Of a DNA stretch of 35,654 nucleotides, positions 1 through 7,033 are shown piece by piece. The notes under the pieces were generated by a model. That model was not told where the DNA came from. It ran no database searches and was given only the letters and a program-made list of their open reading frames with translations. The position numbers and the translations under genes are program-made. The first letter of the stretch is position 1, and each line of letters begins with the position of its first letter. Source of the stretch: a virus; IMG/VR virus record IMGVR_UViG_3300009008_000127, positions 1 through 35,654 of that record. One strand, 5' to 3'.

Positions 1-215
1 TCGACCCAGAACCCTTGCGGTCGCGAGACATAACCTCGGTTTAGTTCCCATTCCTTCCACTGATTGCCTGCGTATGTCTTTGACTTCTCGGGCGCGTTCG
101 GCATCGCGTTCTCAATAAAGTCGACGATTCTCTCGGGGAGGCCAATGTCTCGCAACCCCTCTGTTAAAACTTCTTCTCGAAGATACTCAAACCAATTTCC
201 TGTAGAAATATCCAT
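1..215 (-). CDS. Unidentified protein, N-terminal 71 residues only (gene runs off the left edge)
   Basis: An ATG at 213-215 opens a frame that stays open to base 1, so only the N-terminus is present. TTGGAG lies 8 bases upstream of the ATG. The peptide begins MDISTGNWFEYLREEVLTEG and is rich in charged residues, with Trp/Tyr pairs further on (KTYAGNQWKEWELNR). I do not recognise a family. The LREEVLTEG stretch resembles short leader-like N-termini seen in phage virion proteins, which is a weak impression. It lies 30 bases downstream of the cupin gene and probably belongs to the same operon. It is too short to appear as a complete gene here. Confidence 0.6.
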   Translation of the reverse strand, partial: MDISTGNWFEYLREEVLTEGLRDIGLPERIVDFIENAMPNAPEKSKTYAGNQWKEWELNRGYVSRPQGFWV

Positions 216-245
216 GTATTATACTCCAACACTATAAATAGTTAG

Positions 246-575
246 CTATCTGCGATAATCATCTTCCAGTCTTACAACGTCACTTAAATGCGGAGTGCTT
301 ACTTCCACCACTTCTACTGCTACCTCGTTTGCCCCAAAACGATGTATCTGGTGCGGGGTCACGTGAAAGGCTTCTCCGGGCATAAACTTCTGTATCTCGT
401 CGTTTTCGTCATAGTTGTATAACACGCCCTTGATGACATAGACTGTTTCTTCTTTTGTTTCGTGATATTGTTTAGACAAGCGATGGCCTGCGTTTATATG
501 TAAAATTTTTCCAATATAGTCTTTAGTCTCTGCCCAAATAATTTCATAGCCCCAGGGCTTTTCGATTCTTCTCAT
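246..575 (-). CDS. Cupin-domain protein, similar to the C-terminal cupin of type II phosphomannose isomerase/ManC
   Basis: A 109-residue single-domain cupin. The open frame extends to a TTG at 605, but the ATG at 575 has TTGGAG six bases upstream and sits one base after the stop of the preceding gene. Seen: KPWGYE at residues 6-11, cupin motif 1 around H38, E42/E43 and G50 (QYHETKEETVYVIKG), motif 2 around P66-G67 with H75 and H78, and an ending of the form EVSTPHLSDVVRLEDDY. Known of the family: this ending and the KPWG start are typical of the small mannose-6-phosphate isomerase cupins that follow GDP-mannose pyrophosphorylase domains. Inference: metal-binding sugar-phosphate isomerase or sugar-binding protein. 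No fused nucleotidyltransferase is present. The substrate is unknown. Confidence 0.8.
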   Translation of the reverse strand: MRRIEKPWGYEIIWAETKDYIGKILHINAGHRLSKQYHETKEETVYVIKGVLYNYDENDEIQKFMPGEAFHVTPHQIHRFGANEVAVEVVEVSTPHLSDVVRLEDDYRR

Positions 576-576
576 G

Positions 577-921
577 TTATCTCCAAAACAGTTGTATCCC
601 CACAATCACAAACGAAAGAAGCACACAAGTCATAGTTTTTGCGGTAAACATTGTTTCATTTAAGAGGTACCATGTCAGAAGGGGAAACGTAAGGTAGGAC
701 ATGGAAAATATTAAAAATCTGGGGCCCCACACTTCTCCCCACTCTTCGTAGCATATTTTAATTCCGTACCAAAAGCAGATCCCTGTTGGGATCGAAAATA
801 CAACTGCCGACAGGATCGGCTTATCTGACCACCAGTCCCACACAAATTGAGAATTTAATTGGAACCAGCCCAAGGTCTGCCCCAATGCAAATAAAAAACA
901 AGCAATTAAAATGTTATACAT
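577..921 (-). CDS. Small multi-pass membrane protein of unknown function
   Basis: About 114 residues with four hydrophobic stretches: roughly residues 1-20, 33-52, 65-83 and 93-113. The ATG at 921 is a possible start; an in-frame TTG at 930 has GGGA five bases upstream and could be the real one. The last two helices (SYLTFPLLTWYLL, then CVLLSFVIVGIQLFW) recall the final helices of drug/metabolite or small multidrug transporters. The length and helix count would fit half a DMT transporter or an SMR protein, but no diagnostic residues were identified. It overlaps the end of the upstream gene by 8 bases and is followed after one base by the cupin gene. Confidence 0.7.
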   Translation of the reverse strand: MYNILIACFLFALGQTLGWFQLNSQFVWDWWSDKPILSAVVFSIPTGICFWYGIKICYEEWGEVWGPRFLIFSMSYLTFPLLTWYLLNETMFTAKTMTCVLLSFVIVGIQLFWR

Positions 922-1696
922 TGTGAGCAATAATTCCCACTGAGTCTTCCCCTTCGGAAACTTTAACTATATCAAATCTGTTCTCTAAAAATGATGCCAC
1001 AGATTTTTTAGTCGTGCACGCTAAAATAATTTTGTTATCCTTGTTCGAGAGATATTTCCTAATTCGACTAAAACTTAAAACATTCTTCTCGGACATGAGG
1101 TTTCCGCTGTCTATAAGGCCCCGATTTATTTGATTCGGAAGAAGCAGGAGCGCGCTATTTTCCAATTTGGACGCATTGATGACTTCCCAATCTAACATAT
1201 CAACGCTAAAATTACCATTGTAATTGAAGTTTTGTATTTTGCTAATCACATCTGGTGTTAATCGGGAGAACTTTGGATCCAAAGTACCACATGTGATGGT
1301 CCCCTCTTTTATGATTTTATTTAAAAAATAACAGCAAGATGCTCGGTATAAGGGATCAAAATGAGTTGCAACCTGCGACTGTAGGAATCCCAGAAACTCT
1401 GCGTTAGAGGCTGCGGTTTCTCTTACAAAAAAATCAAGCCCCCTTACTATTGCAGAGGGATCTTCAATCATGAATCTCCAAAAATCATAAAACGGACGAT
1501 AAGAAATGAACCCCTTAACATATATATCAAGGTCTTGAACTAAAGAGGTTTCAACTCCGCCCATAAAATAAGGAGAAATGACAAATCTCTTTTTAGATGA
1601 ATACACCAAGTCAAGCAAATCGGGATAAAAGGCTTCTTTGTCGTCTAAAACGTCAAAATATACATTTTTCTGTTTATGTCTGAGTTGTCTTATCAT
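914..1696 (-). CDS. D12-class adenine methyltransferase-like protein lacking the DPPY motif
   Basis: A 260-residue protein whose layout follows D12/Dam methylases. There is PYFMGGVETSL at residues 42-52, where Dam proteins have PFxGGG, then SYRPFYDFWRFMIEDP where they have NDINPxLINFYxxLxxxP, then YRASCCYFLNKIIKEG where they have RAxxFYFLNRxxFNG. The position where DPPY should follow reads LLLPNQ (184-189), so the catalytic motif is absent. The start is ATG without a clear Shine-Dalgarno sequence and overlaps the upstream gene by 23 bases. Inference: a catalytically dead relative of a DNA methylase, perhaps a DNA- or cofactor-binding decoy. The alternative is an unrelated protein that mimics the pattern. 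Confidence 0.5.
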   Translation of the reverse strand: MIRQLRHKQKNVYFDVLDDKEAFYPDLLDLVYSSKKRFVISPYFMGGVETSLVQDLDIYVKGFISYRPFYDFWRFMIEDPSAIVRGLDFFVRETAASNAEFLGFLQSQVATHFDPLYRASCCYFLNKIIKEGTITCGTLDPKFSRLTPDVISKIQNFNYNGNFSVDMLDWEVINASKLENSALLLLPNQINRGLIDSGNLMSEKNVLSFSRIRKYLSNKDNKIILACTTKKSVASFLENRFDIVKVSEGEDSVGIIAHNV

Positions 1697-2111
1697 TGGG
1701 TTTTGCTATAGTCCCGTGACCGGTCCTCAGATTTTCCATTCTTTTTAATAACTCAGACTGATCTAATATCGCGGCCCCATCGTCGGCGCGGGGCTGTACG
1801 TTTTGTTGTGGCGATTCATGGCCTTGGGGGGGCGCCTCTACTGCCTCGGCTACTTGTTGTGACCTGTACGATATATATGCATTTATAATTTTTGTAATAT
1901 CAGCCAACATAAAGTCTATATTTGCTAACTCTATGCGAATATTCTCAACAGACGTCAGAGTGGAAAGGCTAAGCAAATCCGATACGAATTCAGACGAAGT
2001 ATTGTTATGCAAATTTTCAATCCTACGTTCGACTGAATCTATCAGTCTGCTCACCTCTGGTTCAAGTTCTTCCATATCAATGGAATATTGTATATTAACT
2101 CTTTGTTTCAT
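1674..2111 (-). CDS. Helical protein of unknown function
   Basis: 145 residues. Residues 10-90 are predicted by eye to be helical, with heptad-like charge patterning (MEELEPEVSRLIDSVERRIENL). A Pro/Gln/Ala-rich linker follows at about 92-110, and the polar tail includes a short helix QSELLKRMENLR. The start is ATG at 2111 with AAAGGA four bases upstream, one base after the previous stop, so the two genes are translationally coupled. No family recognised. A virion assembly or chaperone-associated role is possible from the position downstream of groEL but is not shown by the sequence. Confidence 0.6.
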   Translation of the reverse strand: MKQRVNIQYSIDMEELEPEVSRLIDSVERRIENLHNNTSSEFVSDLLSLSTLTSVENIRIELANIDFMLADITKIINAYISYRSQQVAEAVEAPPQGHESPQQNVQPRADDGAAILDQSELLKRMENLRTGHGTIAKPNDKTTQT

Positions 2112-2112
2112 T

Positions 2113-2403
2113 TTATCCTTTAATTAGTTTTTTCTGTTTGGTTAGAGAGTTTTCAACGACCTTCGGAGAACCAACAACAATGATTTCCGTACCCGTATGC
2201 CCTCTGTTGATTGTAAGTTTGGTAAACTTGTGGTTGACATTCAGGCCATCGGGCAGCAACCCTCTCTCATTTAGTTGCTGCATTCTATCTTCTTCTCGAA
2301 TCATAACAACATGTTCGGGGTTGACAAAAACCTCTCTAAGTGTGTAGTCTTGTTTTGTGGTTAAGGCTGCGTTGTGGCAGACTTCTGTAAGTTTAACTAA
2401 CAT
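2113..2403 (-). CDS. Small FlbD-like protein of unknown function
   Basis: 96 residues from the ATG at 2403, which has GGAG six bases upstream and overlaps the stop of the preceding gene by 7 bases. The open frame reaches 2496, but the extra residues overlap that gene and carry no start signal. The fold pattern is beta-rich: an N-terminal strand MLVKLTEV, then VNPEHVVMIRE, then FTKLTINRG and TEIIVVGSPKVV. This resembles FlbD/DUF-type small proteins (KLTxxxG..., INxxxIxxIEE..., V.ESxEEV). Function unknown. The position just after groEL points only to shared transcription. Confidence 0.6.
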   Translation of the reverse strand: MLVKLTEVCHNAALTTKQDYTLREVFVNPEHVVMIREEDRMQQLNERGLLPDGLNVNHKFTKLTINRGHTGTEIIVVGSPKVVENSLTKQKKLIKG

Positions 2404-2615
2404 GGTGACTCCATTGGATATACGCAATGGCGCGATACCGTGGTCTTTCTTCCCTGAGCATATATCGTACAAGTGCCCGATTGAAAGCGACGGCACTCTG
2501 GCGTCTCCTCTATAAAAACCCCCACAATGGGGCGCTCTGTCTTATCAATAAAAATATTTTCGCTGTCAAACAACACAACATCTTGAGGAATGTATATTAA
2601 ATCACCTAATTTCAT
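2397..2615 (-). CDS. Small beta-rich protein of unknown function, translated directly after GroEL
   Basis: 72 residues. The ATG abuts the groEL stop codon, and GGAGG inside the end of groEL lies eight bases upstream. The start MKLGDLIYIPQDVVLF suggests a small SH3-like or beta-barrel protein of the kind that sets pore or surface chemistry in phages. Four Cys (residues 41, 49, 64 and 72) are present but not in a clear metal site. Product unknown. Confidence 0.6.
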   Translation of the reverse strand: MKLGDLIYIPQDVVLFDSENIFIDKTERPIVGVFIEETPECRRFQSGTCTIYAQGRKTTVSRHCVYPMESPC

Positions 2616-4193
2616 TTAAATATCCTCCGTCTGAATAACCCCGTAGTTGGTGGTTATAAGGGTGCCCGCACAGCTAGCGGCATTTGTGAGCGCGGTGCGC
2701 GTAACTTTGACAGGATCAATAATGCCGGCCTTCATCATGTCAACTAATTCATTATTTCTAAAATCCCATCCCTTGTTGTCCGGTGAATTCTCAACATTGT
2801 CTAATAATATATCCGGCGAAAGTCCAGCATTTTTCGCCATTTGAGCGAACGGCTCTCGGCATGCTGAGCGAACTATTGTTGCGCCCAAAGCCTGATCAGA
2901 GTGGGTTGTTCTAATTATTATTTTTCTAGATGCTCTCAAAAGGGCAGTGCCTCCGCCCGAAACGATCCCTTCAAGCTGAGCAGCCTTTACTGCCTCCAAG
3001 GCATCTTCTACTCTGTGTTTCTTTTCGATCATCTCCACTTCGGTTGTTCCTCCGACACTAATTACTGCCACACCAGAAGAAAGTCGAACAATCCTATCTT
3101 GCAGGGCTTCGCATTCGTCCATGGACTCCGTTTGTTCTATTTGTGTCTTTAGCGCCTCTATGCGCCCATCGATTTCGGCAAAATCACAATTTCCCCCAAC
3201 AATCGTAGTTGAATATTTCGAAGCCTCAACAAATTTTGAAGTTCCCAAATCAGAAAGCTCAACTTCGTTTAGTTTTTTGCCGCCCTCCCTTGTGATGAAA
3301 TTGGCGCCCACTGAAAGCGCTAAGTCATCCAGCAAATCTCTTCTTTGTTGGCCGTAAAGAGGCGCTTTTATGGCTGCCACTTTTAACGTACCCCTCATGG
3401 CGTTCATAATTAAAGCCGCTAGTGCTTGACCTTCTATGTCCTCAGCCACGATGACGAGGGGGCGACCTTCTCTTGCGATCGTTTCCAAAATTGGCAATAT
3501 CTGATCGACTGTTGAGATTTTATGATCAGTAACCAAATAAAGCGGCTCATCATGCATCATCATATTTCTTCGATCATCTGTCACAAATGCCCCTGCACAA
3601 TACCCCGAAGACACCTTGAATCCCTCGGTGACATCCAACGATGTCTCAAGAGAGCGTGACTCTTCAATGGTTATTGAGCCGTCTTGGCCCACGCGATCAA
3701 CAGCCAAAGCAATGAGATTTCCAATGCTATCATCGTTATTGGCTGAAATAGTAGCGATGTGTGCAATATCTTCGGCACTCGTAATTGGTTTTGCCATTTC
3801 TTTAAGGTTTTCTGTAATTTCTTTAACTGTGGCATCTATTCCTCTCTGTAATTCAATTGGGCACACTCCAGAAGTGATATACCGCTGGGATTCTCTTAAG
3901 ATTGCCCTAGCTAATATCGTTGCTGTTGTTGTTCCGTCTCCGGCTATGTTGTTGGTCTCTACTGCAGCCTGCCTAATGACCTGCGCGGCTGCGTTCTCGA
4001 ATGGATCTTCTAAGGCGACAAACGCGGCGACTGTCACGCCGTCTTTTGTGATGAATGGCGTTTTATCTTTTTCTTGAAGGAGCACGTTTCTTCCTCTCGG
4101 CCCAAGAGTAGAAGCCACGTTATCAGCCAAGGCATTCGCGCCCTTCATAATTTTATTTTGCAATGATTGGTTGTTGTCGTATTCTCGACTCAT
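2616..4193 (-). CDS. groEL: Phage-encoded GroEL-type chaperonin
   Basis: 525 residues and full length for a group I chaperonin core. Seen: STLGPRGRNV at 28-37, TKDGVTVA at 49-56 with D51, AGDGTTTAT at 84-92 with D86, the hydrolysis Asp in RVEDALEA (D397) and SGGGTALL at 412-419. These match the ATP-binding and catalytic residues of bacterial GroEL (D52, D87 and D398 in E. coli), so it should be an active ATPase. The E. coli Gly-Gly-Met tail is missing; the protein ends GVIQTEDI. It has its own consensus promoter (4215-4243) and GAGGT upstream of the ATG. The groES-like gene is not adjacent but lies at 21459-21737. Inference: it folds phage structural proteins or enzymes, replacing or supplementing host GroEL. 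Confidence 0.97.
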   Translation of the reverse strand: MSREYDNNQSLQNKIMKGANALADNVASTLGPRGRNVLLQEKDKTPFITKDGVTVAAFVALEDPFENAAAQVIRQAAVETNNIAGDGTTTATILARAILRESQRYITSGVCPIELQRGIDATVKEITENLKEMAKPITSAEDIAHIATISANNDDSIGNLIALAVDRVGQDGSITIEESRSLETSLDVTEGFKVSSGYCAGAFVTDDRRNMMMHDEPLYLVTDHKISTVDQILPILETIAREGRPLVIVAEDIEGQALAALIMNAMRGTLKVAAIKAPLYGQQRRDLLDDLALSVGANFITREGGKKLNEVELSDLGTSKFVEASKYSTTIVGGNCDFAEIDGRIEALKTQIEQTESMDECEALQDRIVRLSSGVAVISVGGTTEVEMIEKKHRVEDALEAVKAAQLEGIVSGGGTALLRASRKIIIRTTHSDQALGATIVRSACREPFAQMAKNAGLSPDILLDNVENSPDNKGWDFRNNELVDMMKAGIIDPVKVTRTALTNAASCAGTLITTNYGVIQTEDI

Positions 4194-4214
4194 CTATACC
4201 TCTTAGTTATATAT

Positions 4215-4243
4215 ATTATAATCACTTTTTCAATAAATGTCAA
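4215..4243 (-). promoter_or_regulatory. Perfect sigma70 consensus promoter for groEL
   Basis: On the minus strand, TTGACA (4238-4243), 17 bases, TATAAT (4215-4220). It sits between the stop of the 544-residue gene and the groEL ATG, about 20 bases before the start. All 12 hexamer positions match the consensus, which suggests strong expression by host-type polymerase. Confidence 0.85.
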
Positions 4244-4244
4244 G

Positions 4245-5879
4245 CTAATTTATATCTTTTGTTTCTTCTGTTTTCTGGCCAATGTTCTGAGCGGACGTAA
4301 TTGCCGCATCAGCCTTTGAGTCATCTTCTAATCCGCCAGCAAAGTAGCCTTGAATATTGGTACTCAAACTTGACAGCTCTTGAAAAATTTCAAAAACAAT
4401 TCTATTAACATCGTCAATGATTTCATCAAATACACCCTGCACTGCTTCCAGGCCGATTTCTATACCACCAATGTTGACTTCGCCTTGCCCGCGGGCCAAG
4501 ACGCGGTGCTCGGGAGCTAGCCCCTCTATGCCATAAATGTCGGCGCGTGTTAGTTCATACTGGTTTCCGCTGGTGATGTACCCAAGAGTCATCATGAGGG
4601 CGCGCCGCTTTTGTTTTTCATCCAAGGTATTATAAAAATTTCTTGACTCCTCAACGCTTGCGTAAGATCCCAAGCCTTCGCCAACCTTTTCTAAATCAGA
4701 AACAGCCTTAAACCATATTTTGACCGCCCTTTCTTGTGCCTTACCCATTAAGGTGGCCAGCGCGATAGGGTCGACGTCCTCGATTTGCTTTTCTTCCAAG
4801 AAATTAGTTAAAAACTGTAGGAGCGGCGAAGCTTTGGCTGGGATACCGGTGCCTGCTTTGTGGTATTTAAATCCGGCACGGCCTATTTTATTGCCCCTAA
4901 AGAGACTATTGTTGGATAGGTAACCAAGCTCTGTCCGCAAATCATCTAACCATGGCTCGTTTCCGACTTGCGCCTTTACAATATCAAAAAACTTGGCCTC
5001 AATCTTATCTACTCCGGGAAGCTTAGGAATTTTAAAATCAACTCCACGTTCGCCAGAAATAACATTTGCTGGCAGCCTAATTCGCTCGCTGTTCTCGCGA
5101 CTGGCGCTTCTATAGAGTATTTCTACAATATTATCAGCGGTTAGATCATACTGATAAACTTCGATCTGGCCTTTTCTTTGTAAATCTTTTCCTTCAAGAG
5201 TCTTGGTTGCAACAATATATCGCATTAGAGATTTGCGCTTAATTAAATCGCCAATTAGATCATTATAGCTTCCGCCGGCCTTTAGAGTCTTTTCATTATA
5301 AAGTTTAAGGCTGATAGGGACGCCATCAGCAGTAATGTCCGCGATTGTGTCGGCGCCAGCAGCAGGGATCTGTTCTCCCCCTAGCAGGACTGCCAAAAAC
5401 GCTTCAAAATTAAAGCCTGCCGACGAAGCGTTAAAGTTTGTGATAACCGTAGTTAAAGTTTTAAGGAACACCAAATATGCAAGGGTAGATGCAATCTTTT
5501 CCCCCTGTGTTTCACCAAAAGACATTAGCTTCTTTGCATGGTTGGGATCACCAAGCATTTTAGAGACATTATCAAGTTTAACTCTCAGGTCGCTGCCGGG
5601 GATGCGGCGCAAATATTGCTCCAATTCTTCGCGTTTGGCCGCGGCCCCCTCGTCGTTGCTATTAAGTGAAGCCCATCCCAACTCAGAGACGCTAGGCGCC
5701 GGGATGGCCTCATGAGTAAGAGTTTGTTTTTTAAACATCTCTTGTTGTTTTTCTTCCTTCAGGGGTCGCAAGATTGCCAGCGACATAACCTCTTCCACCA
5801 TCTTCAACAGCATGGACGGAGAGATTGTGCTATTTTTCTTTTTGTACTCTTGTTTTAATATTTCTTTTAATTCAGACAT
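4245..5879 (-). CDS. 544-residue protein of unknown function, possibly with a nuclease-like core
   Basis: Starts at ATG 5879 with GAGGAA upstream. The N-terminal 130 residues are helical and charged. The middle part has FEAFLAVLLGG (158-168), ADTIADITADG (176-186) and PISLKLY (188-194) followed by GSYNDLIGDL. Glu159, Asp181 and Lys192 are arranged like the E...D...xxK of PD-(D/E)XK nucleases, but the acidic residue before Lys is Ser190, so catalysis is doubtful. The C-terminal third contains a long helical stretch (DEIIDDVNRIVFEIFQEL). It lies between clpP and groEL. It could equally be a virion protein. Unidentified. Confidence 0.7.
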   Translation of the reverse strand: MSELKEILKQEYKKKNSTISPSMLLKMVEEVMSLAILRPLKEEKQQEMFKKQTLTHEAIPAPSVSELGWASLNSNDEGAAAKREELEQYLRRIPGSDLRVKLDNVSKMLGDPNHAKKLMSFGETQGEKIASTLAYLVFLKTLTTVITNFNASSAGFNFEAFLAVLLGGEQIPAAGADTIADITADGVPISLKLYNEKTLKAGGSYNDLIGDLIKRKSLMRYIVATKTLEGKDLQRKGQIEVYQYDLTADNIVEILYRSASRENSERIRLPANVISGERGVDFKIPKLPGVDKIEAKFFDIVKAQVGNEPWLDDLRTELGYLSNNSLFRGNKIGRAGFKYHKAGTGIPAKASPLLQFLTNFLEEKQIEDVDPIALATLMGKAQERAVKIWFKAVSDLEKVGEGLGSYASVEESRNFYNTLDEKQKRRALMMTLGYITSGNQYELTRADIYGIEGLAPEHRVLARGQGEVNIGGIEIGLEAVQGVFDEIIDDVNRIVFEIFQELSSLSTNIQGYFAGGLEDDSKADAAITSAQNIGQKTEETKDIN

Positions 5880-5888
5880 TTAAGTTCC

Positions 5889-6542
5889 TCAAACAATTAT
5901 ATCGGCAATTCCCAATTCTAATGCTTCCTCTGCAGATAAGTAGATATTTACTTTTTCGTTTAGCATTTTTTTAAGCTGCTTTTTTGTCATCTTTGTATTT
6001 TCGACCAGTGCATTCATATAATCTTCTTGAAGCTGCTCGATTGCAGACAATTCATTTACAAGATTTGGCAAAGACCCGGCTGAAGTGCCTATTACATTAT
6101 GAACCATAACGCGGCAATTTTGACCGATCCTTCTCTCACCTTGGGTACCGGAAGCTAACAACAAAACTCCGGCCGACATTACCTTGCCTAAGCCTATGGT
6201 TTGTATTGCGCTGTTTTTTTTGACAAAGTTCATCACATCATACAACGCAAACATATCATCAGCATTTCCGCCGTAAGTCGATATATAAAACTCAATGGGC
6301 TTTCTTTTTTCTTCTTTTGGTTCTAAGACATTTAGCTCATTTAAAAATAAGAGTGCCTGAACCAACTCAGCTGCTCTTTCTTCTGACACATCTCCGAATA
6401 GCCCGATTGTCCTAAGATCTGGTTCAGGCGCCAAATCTTCAGGACCCAGCGAGTCTGCATCAACAATTACGATTTTCTTTTTACTTTTTGCGTCGTCGTC
6501 TTGAATCAATTCCGACAGCTTCTTTTTAACCTTATTTATCAA
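5889..6542 (-). CDS. clpP: ClpP-like serine protease (family S14) with Asn in place of the catalytic Asp
   Basis: 217 residues with the ClpP core. The start is TTG at 6542, with GAGGG eight bases upstream; no ATG is available after the preceding in-frame stop. Seen: ISTYGGNADDMFALYD (87-102), the nucleophile Ser123 in GKVMSAGVLL, His148 in CRVMVHNVIG, and NIYLSAEEALELGIAD near the end. The third triad residue is Asn199 instead of Asp. The N-terminal 45 residues are basic and then acidic, unlike processed host ClpP. Two roles are possible: a prohead maturation protease, as in many phages, or a ClpP barrel working with a host ATPase. No Clp ATPase is encoded in this window. The frame overlaps the upstream gene by 11 bases. 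Confidence 0.9.
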   Translation of the reverse strand: MINKVKKKLSELIQDDDAKSKKKIVIVDADSLGPEDLAPEPDLRTIGLFGDVSEERAAELVQALLFLNELNVLEPKEEKRKPIEFYISTYGGNADDMFALYDVMNFVKKNSAIQTIGLGKVMSAGVLLLASGTQGERRIGQNCRVMVHNVIGTSAGSLPNLVNELSAIEQLQEDYMNALVENTKMTKKQLKKMLNEKVNIYLSAEEALELGIADIIV

Positions 6543-6960
6543 CCTTATTACCCTCCATCAAGAACACGGCAGCAACTTGCCTGTTCTCTTGTAAATAGTT
6601 CATTGCCGTATTCCAGTCGTCAAACGAGACCAATGTGCGAAATATTTCCGGATGTGCGGCGATTATAGCCAATATAGTAGTTTCTTTAAATTGTTTAACT
6701 TCTTCTCTGTCTTTTTGTTTGACTTTTTCGTATAGCTCGCTTCCGGGGACCACTCCGGTCTTCGAAAGGGCTCTTAATTTTGTGTACGTTGCAAAAGAAT
6801 ATGCCTCAATACACTTAGATAAAATTGTTAAAGATATAACATGCGCGAGCTTGATCATCAACACGGAAGTTCGCGCGCCAGCAAGAAAATAAAACGTCTT
6901 GCAGGTCACATACCCAAAAATAAAAATTAAAATGTATAAAAGAAAACTTTCCCAACCCAT
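6532..6960 (-). CDS. N-terminally membrane-anchored protein of unknown function
   Basis: 142 residues. Residues 5-28 form a transmembrane segment (SFLLYILIFIFGYV), followed by a second weakly hydrophobic helix around 34-50 and a charged cytoplasmic part (VKQKDREEVKQFKE). There is no cleavage site. It is the first gene after the terminator and promoter at 6970-7031 and is followed by clpP with an 11-base overlap, so the two may be co-regulated. No family recognised. Confidence 0.65.
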   Translation of the reverse strand: MGWESFLLYILIFIFGYVTCKTFYFLAGARTSVLMIKLAHVISLTILSKCIEAYSFATYTKLRALSKTGVVPGSELYEKVKQKDREEVKQFKETTILAIIAAHPEIFRTLVSFDDWNTAMNYLQENRQVAAVFLMEGNKVDK

Positions 6961-6969
6961 TTTATATCC

Positions 6970-7005
6970 AAAAAAAAATAACCACTAAGAACCTTAGTGG
7001 TTATT
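6970..7005 (-). terminator. Rho-independent terminator
   Basis: A perfect 13-base-pair stem (6977-6989 with 6993-7005) with a 3-base loop, followed on the minus strand by a run of eight T at 6971-6978 that begins at the foot of the stem. It lies just after the stop of the acidic protein gene (7034) and before the next ATG (6960). Confidence 0.85.
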
Positions 7006-7031
7006 ATAACAGCTTAAAGAACGTAAATCAA
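7003..7031 (-). promoter_or_regulatory. Candidate promoter overlapping the terminator
   Basis: On the minus strand, TTGATT (7026-7031), 17 bases, TATAAT (7003-7008). The -10 hexamer is perfect and the -35 matches at 4 of 6. The expected start near 6996 lies past the upstream arm of the terminator hairpin, so transcripts from here would not form the terminator. The gene for the 142-residue protein follows. Confidence 0.5.
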
Positions 7032-7033
7032 GA

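Noticed and set aside
218-223. TATAAT just before the ATG at 215
   Set aside because: No -35-like hexamer is found 16-18 bases upstream, and the bases are also the ribosome binding site spacer.
2537-2566. TTGACA followed by GATAAG inside the 72-residue gene after groEL
   Set aside because: Weak -10 and coding context; chance is likely.
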